Source: Myxocyprinus asiaticus (taxonomy: Eukaryota > Chordata > Actinopteri > Cypriniformes > Catostomidae). Taken from it: DNA of 64,000 bases. Under the pieces are notes generated by a model. It ran no database searches, was not told the DNA's origin, and saw only the letters and a list, made by a program, of their open reading frames with translations. Positions 12,211 through 64,000 of this stretch are shown here, one piece after another. The stretch spans positions 1,067,501-1,131,500 of the forward strand of contig NC_059388.1 in the NCBI RefSeq assembly GCF_019703515.2, given 5' to 3'. Made by a program: the position numbers and the translations under genes. Position 1 is the first letter of the stretch, and each line of letters begins with the position of its first letter.

Positions 12211-12748
12211 CGCACCTCAGTGCTCAGGCACTAATAATAATCTTTAGAAGAACTATAGGGCCTCGCACTTTCAGTGCTTGAGCCCTAATAATCCTTAGAA
12301 GAACAATAGGGCCTCTGCACTTTCAGTGCTTGGGCCCTAATAATAATGATAATCCTTAGAAGAACAATCGGGCTCCGCACTTTCAGTGCTTGGGCCCTAA
12401 TAATAATAATCCTTAGAAGAACAATAGGGCCTCGCGCTTTCAGTGCTTGGGCCCTAATAATCCATAGAAGAACAATAGGGTCTCTGCACTTTCAGTGCTT
12501 GGGCCCTAATAATAATAATAATCCTTAGAAGAACAATCGGGCTCCGCACTTTCAGTGCTTGGGCCCTAATAATAATAATAATCCTTAGAAGAACAATCGG
12601 GCTCTGCACTTTCAGTGCTTGGCCCCTAATAATAATAATAAACCTTAGAAGAGCAATAGGGTCTCGCACTTTCAGTGCTTGGGCCCTAATAATAATCCTT
12701 TGAAGAACAATAGGGCTCTCACACTTTCAGTGCTTGGGCCCTAAATAT
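12195..12748 (+). repeat. Tandem array of hairpin tails, about 10 units
   Basis: Units of about 50-60 bp read AATCCTTAGAAGAACAAT, AGGGCCTCGCACTTTCAGTG and CTTGGGCCCTAATAAT, with a variable (AAT)n spacer. Each holds a GCACT/AGTGC stem-loop inside an outer GGGCC/GGCCC stem. Next to it a new head copy begins at 12,750. Open frames crossing the array are artefacts. Confidence 0.9.
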
Positions 12749-14220
12749 AGCTGCAAGCAGCGATGATGGGCCCAAGCACTATGGGTCCATTTCCACCTGT
12801 TGGCTTTTGGAAAACAATGCATGATGGACACTGCAACAATTCAACATTCATGTAAACTTTGACCCAAATAATACAATGCGTAATAGATATATGCCACCAT
12901 CCAGTTTGACTGCAACACCATGTAATTTAATCCGTTGCCATAACAACACTATTAAAGATATCAAGGACCCTTCACAATTTTCCATCAGTAGTGTCTTGAC
13001 ATTATTCTAAACAATTTTGAAGTCATATGGGTAAATGTAAGAGGACTTTTTCAAAGTCTGTTTTCTGCTACCAGTTGGTGGCGCTATGACCATGACCCAC
13101 AATAGCCACATCCTTGTGATCATCTCCCATTACCAAATATGCAGCTCAACAGACCTTTTTCACAGACTGTGATGGCGCGTTTCTGCCTTTTTCATCAGTG
13201 TAAATCTCGCAATTTTTTTATGTTATAAATTTTTATAAATATTAAGTGTAAATTTATAACATTATGCTTTGTGTTATATTACCCTAGAATTAGTTTTAAA
13301 AAACGAATTACCACAGCTGTGAGGGGCAAATTTGGCATCTTCTTCCACTTTACTGTCTTAATCCACCGCTCTTTTTTTTTTCCTCTTCTGGAAAGTCATT
13401 CAAATGTAATAGTGGATTATTTCTTTTGGTCTCGGAGCAAATGGGTAAGTGAAAATAATATTTGCTCCCATTCACCGCTGTCGAAGTTTACCCTGCAAAC
13501 GTTTATTTCCGTGTTCCAAAACCCTGAGTGTGAAAAAGGTCTATTTTGATCTAAATCGCACAATGCATGCAGAAGATATGCTACTGTTAAATGCCAAATG
13601 CATGTGTCCACCTTGCATTGTTTTCTGAAAGCCACCAGATGGAAATGGACCCATGCATTTGGCATTTAACATTATTCTAAACAATTATGAAGCAATTTTG
13701 GGTAAATCAAGAGTACTATTTTAAATTCTCTATGGCTGTGTCCAAAAATAGTCACATCCATGTGTTTAGCCCCCAAGACTAAACATACATCTAAATTTTG
13801 ATGTAAATCACACATTGTACACAGAAGATATGAGACACTTCCTGTTTCCCATTTTCGCCATTAATTTAATGCCTCATCATGACAACAATGTTTGATATAT
13901 CAAAAATCTGTTCACAATTTAGCATCTTCAATGTCTTGGCATAATGTTGTCTAAATGTTGTGACAATCTCATGAATCCCCTAGGAGGAGTATTTAAAAGT
14001 TCAGAGACTGCAATATTTAAAAAACAAAATCCAAAATGGCCGACTTCCTGTTGGGCAGACCTAATGACTATAATTATGAAAGTTCTCCGGATTGATGAGA
14101 ACTATATACGTACCAATTTTGGTGACTGTAGGTGAAAATGGGGGTGCTACAGAGGCCGTCTTACATGCCCATTTTAAACCTGTTAACTGTCACTGGCCAA
14201 CAGGTGGGCCATTTGAGTGT
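12749..14220 (+). mobile_element. Dispersed repeat copy starting with a head, body diverged
   Basis: It starts AGCTGCAAGCAGCGATGATG then GGGCCCAAGCACT. The body repeats GTTGGTGGCGCTATGACC, CAAAATGGCCGACTTCCTG and TTGATGAGAACTATATA words. Two partial body copies appear to be concatenated (about 12,960-13,160 and 13,670-14,200). No tail is seen at its right side. Confidence 0.55.
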
Positions 14221-14485
14221 GGCTAAAAAACAAATGCTTTATTTAATATCCAAAATTTCATCAGTGTTCACATACTTGGTATCAAATTAAATTTAAAAAC
14301 TCAACTTTCATCTTCTGCAGTCAATTTTGTAATTAGAAAATTACAGTGAAAACATATTTTAAATTGTTAAAAGAGTGCATTTTTAAAACATGTGATATGT
14401 GAGCGACAATAGGCTGCTTATATTTTACATTCTCTGCTTATGATACAATCCAATGATTGAAGAAAAAACAGCATGCATTTCATTA

Positions 14486-15023
14486 GGCTCATTTGAGATG
14501 GGCAAGTTCTGTGCAGAACCGATCACTGGTGATCACAGACAGGTGCATGCCAGTTAGAAATCTGTCTGACTTGCTGTGATATCATGGCAACGTATGTCAA
14601 AAATACTCCTGCAAGAATGAGGTGGCCACAGTTGTTGCAGGCAGGCAGCACAGAAATATGATACCTATCACATTTCCCATACAGAGGTTGCACTGTCATA
14701 GTGGTGGGAATATTCACATGTAATTTATACACATAAAAACATGAAATTATAGATAAAAAATCTAACATTTTAGAAGATAATGAAACCACGGTTTTTTAGC
14801 CAATGAGCATTAAGCTGTGTCATCAGCCAGTCATTTCCTATCGTTCTTACAGTTCGCACAACTCGGAAAACGCAACTGCGCTGCCTGCCTGCTACAACTG
14901 CGGACACCTCGCTCTCACAAGTCATTTTTTGACATACGTCTTCATGACATCACAGGAAGACGGATAGATTTCTAACCAGCATTACCTACCAGTGATCAGT
15001 TCTGCGCACATCTCAAACGAGCC
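14486..15023. mobile_element. Non-autonomous DNA element with ~155-bp terminal inverted repeats
   Basis: It is flanked by TA on each side. The left arm GGCTCATTTGAGATGGGCAA and the right arm (reverse complement GGCTCGTTTGAGATGTGCGC) match for about 155 bp, including AACGTATGTCAAAAA and a GCAGGCAGGCAG word. The loop of about 220 bp has no coding capacity. The length (538 bp) and lack of a transposase make it MITE-like. Confidence 0.85.
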
Positions 15024-15114
15024 TATCGAGTCTGTCCTCGCTGCAGCCTGAAGTGCGATGACGTACCGGATTAAATCCACTACGTACTGGATGTTTGTAA
15101 CCTCCGTGAAGTTG

Positions 15115-17012
15115 GCACCCCATATAATAAAATCATTACCAAATCTATACCATTCGTTTGTGTTGCAAAATTTATGTTTGAGCTGGTTCGGTGTTTGAGA
15201 TATTAGACAAATTATTTTTGGCTGTGTGACATCATTTTCCACCCCATGTGGTCCAAATCGCTCCAAACTGGTGTAGTTCGTTTGTGCTCGATTTGTGCTG
15301 TTAAAAGAAACACTATTTTTATTTCCATGAATTCTTTAGAAATAAGAATTTGAATTCGGTAGCAGTGACATCAGTCTCCACCCCATGTCATCCAAATTGC
15401 ACCAAACCAGTGTCTTTTGTTTGTGCTCGATTTGTGCCATTAAAATTAATCTTGTATCTATTTCCCTTCCTTAGGAATAACATGAACATTTTCGGGAGCA
15501 GTGATGTTACTCTCCACCCCATGTGGTCCAAATCGCTCCGAAATGGTGTCGTTCGTTTGTGCTTGATTTGTGCTGGTTTGTGCTGTTAAAAGAAACATCA
15601 TAATATATTCCTGTCTTTGTATTTAACAAGTATTTAAACCCCATATCAATCACTCTCACCTGTCTTCACTGTTTGTGCTCGCTTCTGGTTTGTGCTGTGT
15701 TTGGTAACGTTGAAGCATTAATTTTTTAAACACATCTCTCTGTCACGAAATATCAGATTTTGTCTGATATTTAAACCAGGGATGCAAACTACTCATCTTT
15801 CAGCTAAAGTCACTTTTTCTGAAGCTAATTTGACCAAATTGTTTCGTAAAATTTCTAAATTGTCCTTGTTAAAATCATTTTAAATGGTTACTTTAAGCTT
15901 AAAAACTTAAACTACAAACTTGAAACTCAGTTATCCTTGATTTATGTGCAGCAATTGCAAAATATAGCAAGATAAAATACAAATCAAATAAAAAATAGTA
16001 AAAGTTAAAAAATAAAATTAATATCAAGAATTTATAAATATAAAATAAATATAGCCTACACAACCAGTCCAAAGGACACTGACTAAGTTGTTTCTCATAA
16101 TCTTAAAACCTTTTGATCTTAAGGTTTATGGTCAAATGCTTGGGATTATTTCTGTTCTCAAAAATAAATTGTGCCTAATTATAGATGTCTATACAAACCT
16201 TTTATTTATTTGTTTTATTTTTATTTATTTTTTTAAAGAAAAGTAACCAACAAGTGTCCAGCATATGCAGTCATTCTATACTGTTTAAAAAGCATCCCAG
16301 GATGCACCTGAAGTTGATTGAGAAAATGAACTGTGGGCAGAGCTGGAATAGATGAAAGGCAACACTGAAGAAGTTCAAATAGAAGATGTTTCTGATTTAA
16401 TTTGTTTTGGTCACTTGCATAATTTCCATACTTTTGTGTGACTTCTTAATTTTGATGATGTTATACTCTAAAATCTAAAATGTGCAGTAACAAATAATAA
16501 AGAATAGGCAAGTGTGATCAAACTTTTAAGAGTTCGAGTCTTACACTGAGGGGCCATTCACTTTGAGCAAGTTTTTGTGTCCATCTGCGCTGTTTTATAA
16601 ATTATTTCAATGTAAACATGCGTTAGATAGACGTCTTTGATGGCTTGTTCATGTTTTTGGACACCATGTCAAGATAAAAAAACCTAAACTGTTAAACATC
16701 TCGAGTCAAAACACATACATTTTGCTCTTTTGTGGCTCTGCGTGTAATTTTAGTGCAACAACAAATGCATTACAGCATGTGAATGGCGCGTAACATGATT
16801 TCAAACATTGTGCTGAAATTTCAAAGAAATATTATTAATTTTAACTGCACAAATCAAGCAAAAAGGAACGACATTGGTTTGGTGCGATTTCCACAAGGGA
16901 TGGAAAGTGACATCACACCGCCAAAAAAATTATATCTGATAACAAGCACAAACGTTCATTTCTGCGGCACAAATGAATGGTATAGATTTGGTAATGATTT
17001 AATTATATATAT
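15115..17012. mobile_element. Candidate ~1.9-kb foldback-type element
   Basis: The segment 15,115-15,300 reappears inverted at 16,838-17,012; both contain CATTACCAAATCTATACCAT and AATCGC plus TTGTGC words. The inner 15,600-16,830 has no gene. Flanking target duplications were not identified. Confidence 0.5.
15226..15600 (+). repeat. Three-copy tandem repeat, period ~137 bp
   Basis: Copies start at about 15,226, 15,365 and 15,501 with GTGACATC or GTGATGTT. Each contains CTCCACCCCATG, TCCAAATCGC and GTTTGTGCTCGATTTGTG. The family is not recognised. Confidence 0.75.
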
Positions 17013-17019
17013 TTAACAA

Positions 17020-19183
17020 TAGCGCTCTGCACTTTCAGTGCTTGGGCCCTAATAATCCTTAGAAGAACAATAGGGCCTCCGCATTTACAGTGCTTGTGCC
17101 CTAATAATAATCCTTAGAAGATCTTTAGGGCCTCGCACTTTCAGTGCTTGGGCCCTAATAATTGTGAAAAAACATTCCAAAAACAATAGGGCTTTAGCAT
17201 CTCTGGTGCTCGGGCCCTAATAATCTTTAGAAGAACAATAGGGCTTCGCACGTCCAGTGCTTGGGCCCTAATAATAATAATAATCCTTAGAAGGACAATA
17301 GGGCCTCGCACTTTCAGTGCTTGGGCCCTAATAACCCTTAGAAGAACAATAGGGCCTCACACTTTCAGTGCTTTGGCCCTAATAATTGTGAAAAAACATT
17401 CTAAAAACAATAGGGCTTTAGCACCTCTGGTGCTTGGGCCCTAATAATCCTTAGAAGAACAATAGATCCTCACACTTTCAAGGCTAGGGCCCTAATAATC
17501 CTTAGAAGAACAATAGGGCCTCACACTTTCAGTGCTCGGGCTCTAATAATCCTTAGAAGAACAATAGGGATTCTGCAATTACAGTGCTTGGGCCCTAATG
17601 ATGATGATAATCCTTAGAAGAACAATAGGCCTTGCACTTTCAGTGCTTAGGCCCTAATAATAATTATAATCCTTAGAAGAACAATAGGGCCTTGCACTTT
17701 CAGTGCTTGGGCCCTAATAATAATTATAATCCTTAGAAGAACAATAGGGCCTTGCACTTTCAGTGCTTGGGCCCTAATAATAATTATAATCCTTAGAAGA
17801 ACAATGGGACCTCGCACTTTCAGTGCTAGGGTCCTAATAATCCTTAGAAGAACAATAGGGCTTCCGCACTTTCAGTGCTTGGGCCCTAATAATAATAATC
17901 CTTAGAAGAACAATAGGGCTTCCACACTTTCAGTGCTTGGGCCCTAATAATAATAATAATCCATAGAAGAACAATAGGGCCTCGCACTTTCAGTGCTAGG
18001 GCCCTAATAATCCTTAGAAGAACAATAGAGCTTCTGCACTTTCTGTGCTTGGGCCCTAATAATAATAATAATAATCCTTAGAAGAACAATAGGGACTCTG
18101 CACTTTGAGTGCTTGGGCCCTAATAATCCTTACAAGAACAATAGGGCCTCCGCACTTTTAGTGCTTGGACCCTTCTAATAATACTTAGAAGAACAACAGG
18201 GTTTCCGTACTTTCAGTGCTTGGGTCCTAATAATAATAATAATCCTTATAAGAACAATAGGGCCTCAGCACTTTTAGTGCTTGGGTCCTAATAATCCTTA
18301 GAAGAACAATAGATCCTCCGCACTTTCAGTGCTAGGGTCCTAATAATCCTTAGAAGAACAATAGGGCTTCCGCACTTTCAGTGCTTGGGCCCTAATAATA
18401 ATAATCCTTAGAAGAACAATAGGGCTTCCACACTTTCAGTGCTTGGGCCCTAATAATAATAATAATCCATAGAAGAACAATAGGGCCTCGCACTTTCAGT
18501 GCTAGGGCCCTAATAATCCTTAGAAGAACAATAGAGCTTCTGCACTTTCTGTGCTTGGGCCCTAATAATAATAATAATAATCCTTAGAAGAACAATAGGG
18601 ACTCTGCACTTTGAGTGCTTGGGCCCTAATAATCCTTACAAGAACAATAGGGCCTCCGCACTTTTAGTGCTTGGACCCTTCTAATAATACTTAGAAGAAC
18701 AACAGGGTTTCCGTACTTTCAGTGCTTGGGTCCTAATAATAATAATAATCCTTATAAGAACAATAGGGCCTCAGCACTTTTAGTGCTTGGGTCCTAATAA
18801 TCCTTAGAAGAACAATAGATCCTCCGCACTTTCAGTGCTTGGGCCCTAATAATCCTTAGAAGAACAATAGGGTTTCCACACTTTCAGTGCTTGGGCCCTA
18901 ATAATAATAATCCTTAGAAGAACAATAGGGCTTCCGCACTTTCAGTGCTTGGGCCCTAATAATCCTTATTAGAACAATAGGGCCACCGCACTTTTAGTAC
19001 TTGGGCCCTTATAATAATCCTTAGAAGAACAATAGTGCCTACACACTTTCAGTGCTTGGGCCCTAATAATCCTTAGAAGAACAACAGGGTCTCTGCACTT
19101 TCAGTGCTTGGGCCCTAATAATAATAATAATAATCCTTAGAAGAACAATGGGGTCTATGCACTTTCAGTGCTTGGGCCCTAAT
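17020..19183 (+). repeat. Large tandem array of hairpin tails, about 39 units
   Basis: The array consists of 49-64 bp units: TAATCCTTAGAAGAACAATA, then GGGCCTCCGCACTTTCAGTG, then CTTGGGCCCTAATAAT. Length varies mainly in an (AAT)n spacer. Every unit carries the inner stem GCACT/AGTGC or a variant. Three units at 17,641-17,820 have exactly 60-bp spacing. Two units (at about 17,165 and 17,390) use a different 5' half, TTGTGAAAAAACATTC. The monomer is the tail of the dispersed repeat found at 10.4-14.2 kb. Confidence 0.95.
17825..18836 (+). repeat. Two head-to-tail 506-bp blocks that read as identical
   Basis: Block 1 is 17,825-18,330 and block 2 is 18,331-18,836. Each starts GCTAGGGTCCTAATAATCC and contains nine hairpin units, several with private variants (for example CACTTTGAGTGC, GGACCCTTCTAATAATAC, AACAACAGGGTTTCCGTAC). 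These occur in the same order in both blocks, and I saw no mismatch by eye. Confidence 0.9.
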
Positions 19184-19184
19184 T

Positions 19185-21569
19185 AACTTGTATTGAACAT
19201 GATTTCAGTATTCTACAGTACTTGTATTGAAAATGCAATATTAAAATGTAAATTTTTTCTTCTTTAACAGAATCATTACCTAATATGATACCTTTTAAAA
19301 ACCTATTACTATATGCAGGTTTTGGTGAGAAACAACCAAAAGTCATTTTTAAATGAAAATCTTGACTCTGTTGCATGTTCATGAGCACTATGAGAGAATC
19401 TCGCAAATGAAAGCGTAAACATGCAAGCCACTGTGAATGTTCAAAAGACTTGGAATATGTTGCATGAGACAACTGATATTTAGAATCCTCCTATATATAA
19501 TAGCTTGACTGCACAATAAATATGGTTGGTGCAAACCAAATGTTGCCCAACACCCAGGTAACACCATCTCTCAAGCATGGTGGTGGTAGCAGCTTTATAC
19601 TCTGTCAGTTTTCAGCTGGAGAAAATATTGTAAGCATTGAATGAAACAGAATTTGTATAATGAACATGGTATTAATTATATGACAATGCAAAAATTATTT
19701 TGTACATCTTTATTTATTGGCAGTAATGACCATTAGTCAAAATGATAGTTTCTGTACTTTGCTGATTGAGCAACATTTCCTTTATTTATTTGCAAAAACA
19801 CTTCTTCACATGACAGGTTTCAGAAACAGAATAAGCAGATTTGATGAAACGTGTAAACATGAGAGAATATGGCTTTAGGTTACAGTTTTACATTGGTTAT
19901 AGGACAGAAGTAAGATTATACAATGCAACTGGAAAGCACTGTCTGTGTAGCACTAACAAAGTATAAAGGTTTGTGGGGACAGAGTTACGCATCTACAGTA
20001 GAAATCGCATATACATCTCATTACACGAGGTTAACAACTGTAGTGTAATCACATTTTTATAAAAAAAAAAAAAAAAAATCCGGACCATCAGTTTAGGTTG
20101 CTTACAGTATACTGCTACCCTTCCTGACTGAGGCATCTATATGAGTATATAGAATGCAGATTATAATATTATTATTGTGGACAGTTTATTTACAATATTC
20201 ACATTAATAATCATTAAGCATAAATATGAAAACATGTCACAGACTGCCTAACATTAAGCCCACATAGTGGAAGATATATAGCATAACAGTGCACACTGAC
20301 AATAACCACCATTTATGAAAGTATCAAGTAATAATAATCATTTTAAAAATCATAATAATAAATACAACAGAACAAAAATTAGAGATATTCCCTCTTATAC
20401 ATTATATCTGAATCCCTAAAAAGACCCTTGTGGTGCAATATGAACCTCCACACTACAACTAGTATATGTATTCAGGGAAAATACTGAAATATTAAAATTA
20501 TTAATTGTCTAGGACATTTGCAATTACACTTTTAGACATAAAAAAAAAAAAGAAAAGACTCCAACATTTATGACTTCATTATATAATTTCTCCCAAATGT
20601 GTTGTTTTGGTGTTGTGACTGAATATTTACTCAATTCGTTCATGCTGCTTTCAACAAACACTATTGTTAGAGATGGGAATCGTATGGAATTGAACAATTC
20701 TGGCTCCCAAGACGATTCCATTGAATGATTCCCAATAGTTCCTTAATGATTCAATTTGTACTTTAAGTTAATAAATGGTCTTTGTATAATTTTGTGGCAC
20801 AAAGTCTCTCTTTGTCATCACATTTGATTAAGGCTGTGAACTCACAACTCTGCAAAGACATAATTTCTTTTGCTTCAAGAAATCTGAGTATTTAAGTACA
20901 GTGTTTCATCCTCATTTATGGCAGAATGCAGATGTTTAAGAACCATTACCCTAACCAAACAGCATTAAAATCAGTTTCAGTATTTAAAAAAAAAAAAAAA
21001 AAACTGATGCCCTGCGTTATTATCCTACAGGTGAATACTATTAAAAATTTCTGATTAAATTGTCCAAAAATACCATAACTACCACACACAGAATATGTAT
21101 ACCTGATTTATACTTCAGTATTAAAACAACTCAATATATGCCCAGCTAATCAGAAAAACTATTATATCCAAAAGTATTATTAAAGTATGCTGTATTACGA
21201 AACTGTTATTTAGTGAAACTGATTCTTGCACAATGACACTTTGATAGTCTTTAACTCTAATGACAAAACCATTTGAAAAGCATGAAACTCACAAACGTGA
21301 CAAAGGCTTTTGAAAATGTTTGATAGGAATTACGTTTGATTACAGTTACATTTGCTGCCAACACCGGCTTTCCGACAACACTGAAGGCGTCAATGTTGCA
21401 GCCGTTGCCTTCATATGCAAATAACACAAATCCACGAAGATCCATCTTCAGAAACATTATTTGCCTTCATCTCTTGATTCAGAAATCCCATGGCAATAAC
21501 AGATCTCTAGAGAGATACGTGCTCTAGGTTAAACTGCTGTAAGAACTGAAGCTCCTCTTGGCTTAAAGT
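19185..21569 (-). other. Mostly non-repetitive stretch, probable ptprr 3' UTR plus flank
   Basis: No coding exon is seen. It contains A-runs at about 20,060 and 20,985 and scattered AATAAA-like signals. A fragment near 19,565-19,600 (reading KHGGGS on the plus strand) resembles a Tc1 transposase scrap. The 3' UTR assignment is inferred from position only. Confidence 0.4.
19709..19718 (-). terminator. Candidate ptprr polyadenylation signal
   Basis: On the minus strand this reads AATAAATAAA, about 1.86 kb past the ptprr stop. The stretch between (19,720-21,569) has few recognisable repeats, as expected for a 3' UTR. Other weaker signals lie in between, so this is a guess at the transcript end. 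Confidence 0.3.
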
Positions 21570-62221
<40,652 letters not shown>

Positions 62222-64000
62222 CTAAAAACATAAAAAATAGTGAAAGATATTGATGTATTATGAATTAAGAGTTTTTAAGCCTTTGTGATCATAAATTGGC
62301 AAATTTAAAAACAAAAAATAATCAAACTGTAAAATATTGATCCTGTCTAACAGGAGAGAAGTCAAAGTTCTTGTCTTTACTCTTAAACACTTTGGTTTAA
62401 AAATGGGTTGGTGCTTCAGAAACTGTTAAAATGGCAGTCAGAATTACACATTCAAAATTCACCTTTATTCCTGAATCACAAAGATAAACAAAACAAACAC
62501 ATTACAACATTTTCATACAAATAGCTTAGTGCAAAATCAACACCACACTGATGCAAATCTAAAGGAGAAAAGACCATAATATATGGCAAAAATGAATATA
62601 GAATGAATTAATAAATTGAACTTAGGTAGTGAGGTACCTCAAGGTACCAAAGATAATATGCTATTGAACACACTCCTTAAGACTATTTCAAATGTTAAAT
62701 ATCAATGAAAATAATAAACTGAATAGCATGTTTCTTTCAAGTGTTTCTCAATTAAATAAACATTGCTTTAGGTTTTCTTAAGCAATTATTAGTTATAAAA
62801 AATAAAGTACTAAGTGTTAAGTAAACTAAGAACAGTAATGAAAAAAAAACAAATAAATAAATTAAGAACATTGAGTGGTTTACTTTTCAATTTTGTTGTT
62901 TGATTAATAGTAACAACATAATAGACAGCCAGTGCAAGGTCACATGCTCAGATCTTATATTTTGACACACATCTGGTTGTTTTTGTTCCAACTGTTTGCA
63001 ATCACTCAACTGTGTTTGCATCTGATGGCCATTTTGACTATGAAGCAAATTTGACAGTTCATTTGCGCAGCCATGTGACCGCATTCAAGTGAGGCGCGCA
63101 ATATGGGAAGTCTGCATATAGTTACCGAGAGTTCCGGTACCCTAGGATAAGCCACATTATGCAAACTCACTAACAAGCACAATCTCCTATTTTTGCATCG
63201 GCTACACTGTGTTTACCTACTCCTGTGGTACGACCTGACGTGCGTTGCATCAGCAGCGTCGAAGACACGGGTTCAGATCTTGCTTTAAAAACCAGGAAGT
63301 ATTCGTGTTCGCATAATCCGTGATGAACGCAATTCGGAGATTGCATTTTTCCTTCTAAAATTACATTTTTACTCCACTGATGGTGAGGTTTAGGTAGGTG
63401 TCAAACTGAGCTCACACATGCCCATTGCCCAACAAAACTTAAAGCTTTGGCCACTGGGGGCAGTGTTTTGAATTTGGTAAGAACAGACTGATTTTAGCTA
63501 AAGAAAAATCAACCTACTATTTCCGAATTCACTGTGAGATATGTCTGAGGCGCGGGCGCTCTTCATCTGATCGTTTCTCAGTTCTTCTAGTTGAGCACCG
63601 GCTTGGACATGAAAGAAGGAGCATTTTGGTATAAAAGAAATAAAACAGAGCACATGCTAAAATAAGCATCAAACAACTTTGTTAAACAGCTAGCGGGTAC
63701 CAAATAGAGTCAGTAGGTACTCTGTACTATCTTTACTGCAGAAAAACTGGTATTGTTACATCTTTATTAAATATTTAGTGTTAACTTGGTATCGAAGTAC
63801 TGGCACTTTTGACATTCCTATAGTCTTTAGATAACATTACTTGAAGAGACTTTCACATTTATATTCAACATTTTCAGATAATATTTATTTATTCTGCAGT
63901 ATAGCTGCTAAAGTAAATGTATGTTGTTTTAGATATTTATTTTGGAAAACAAGCCAAAACAAAAACAAATCAAAAATTCATTTTGTTGCCGTGTATAATG
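62222..64000. other. Upstream ptprr intron, no exon found
   Basis: No exon with a signal peptide or further extracellular domain was found. Around 63,070-63,330 the sequence is more GC-balanced, but no open frame with splice sites is convincing. Confidence 0.45.

Noticed and set aside
17020..19183. CRISPR-like regular array of repeats
   Set aside because: Spacers are only (AAT)n variants of the unit, not unique sequences, and the context is a vertebrate gene. It is an array of mobile-element tails.

Overview
The window looks like a teleost fish chromosome, most probably a cyprinid. It is AT-rich with long introns, carries one vertebrate multi-exon gene, and is packed with fish-type transposable elements: L2/CR1-like LINEs with a TGATTTGATT-type 3' tail, Tc1/mariner elements, LTR elements and many short inverted-repeat elements. 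Nothing points to bacteria, CRISPR or operons. All family assignments come from reading motifs; no database search was run.

The one supported host gene is ptprr, the receptor-type protein tyrosine phosphatase of the KIM (MAP-kinase-binding) group. It is on the minus strand. Eleven exons run from 62,221 down to the stop codon at 21,570 and join in frame to 526 residues: the end of the extracellular region, one membrane helix, the kinase interaction motif and the complete PTP catalytic domain. The first exons (signal peptide and roughly 130 residues, judging from the mammalian protein) lie beyond position 64,000.

Positions 1-19,700 lie downstream of ptprr and hold no host gene that I can support. 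They contain a LINE fragment (1-1,354), a broken Tc1 element (3,033-4,178), two likely lone LTRs (6,181-6,598 and 8,089-8,676), a 1.1-kb inverted-repeat element (9,255-10,397), and an 8.7-19.2 kb domain built from one repeat family. The ends of that family (hairpin, GGGCCC, then CTAAT) have been multiplied into two tandem arrays at 12.2-12.75 and 17.0-19.2 kb. The larger array contains two 506-bp blocks that I read as identical.

The ptprr introns hold the rest. They include an LTR-like element with proline-rich tandem repeats (25.7-28.0 kb). A minisatellite is split by a 10.2-kb nested insertion (30.2-40.4 kb), which contains an old LINE interrupted by a nearly intact antiparallel LINE and by a Tc1 element with almost perfect 199-bp inverted repeats. 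Two more Tc1 relics follow (41.8-42.9 and 45.4-46.4 kb). A four-level nest lies at 51.9-54.4 kb: an inverted-repeat element holds an LTR with a TCAAC target duplication, which holds a BED-finger transposase fragment, which is split by a foldback element. Despite this load, every visible ptprr splice site and reading frame is preserved.

The signals that most merit follow-up are the tail array with paired changes in its hairpin stem, the 506-bp duplicated block, the nested insertions, and the TG microsatellite that starts at a ptprr splice donor.
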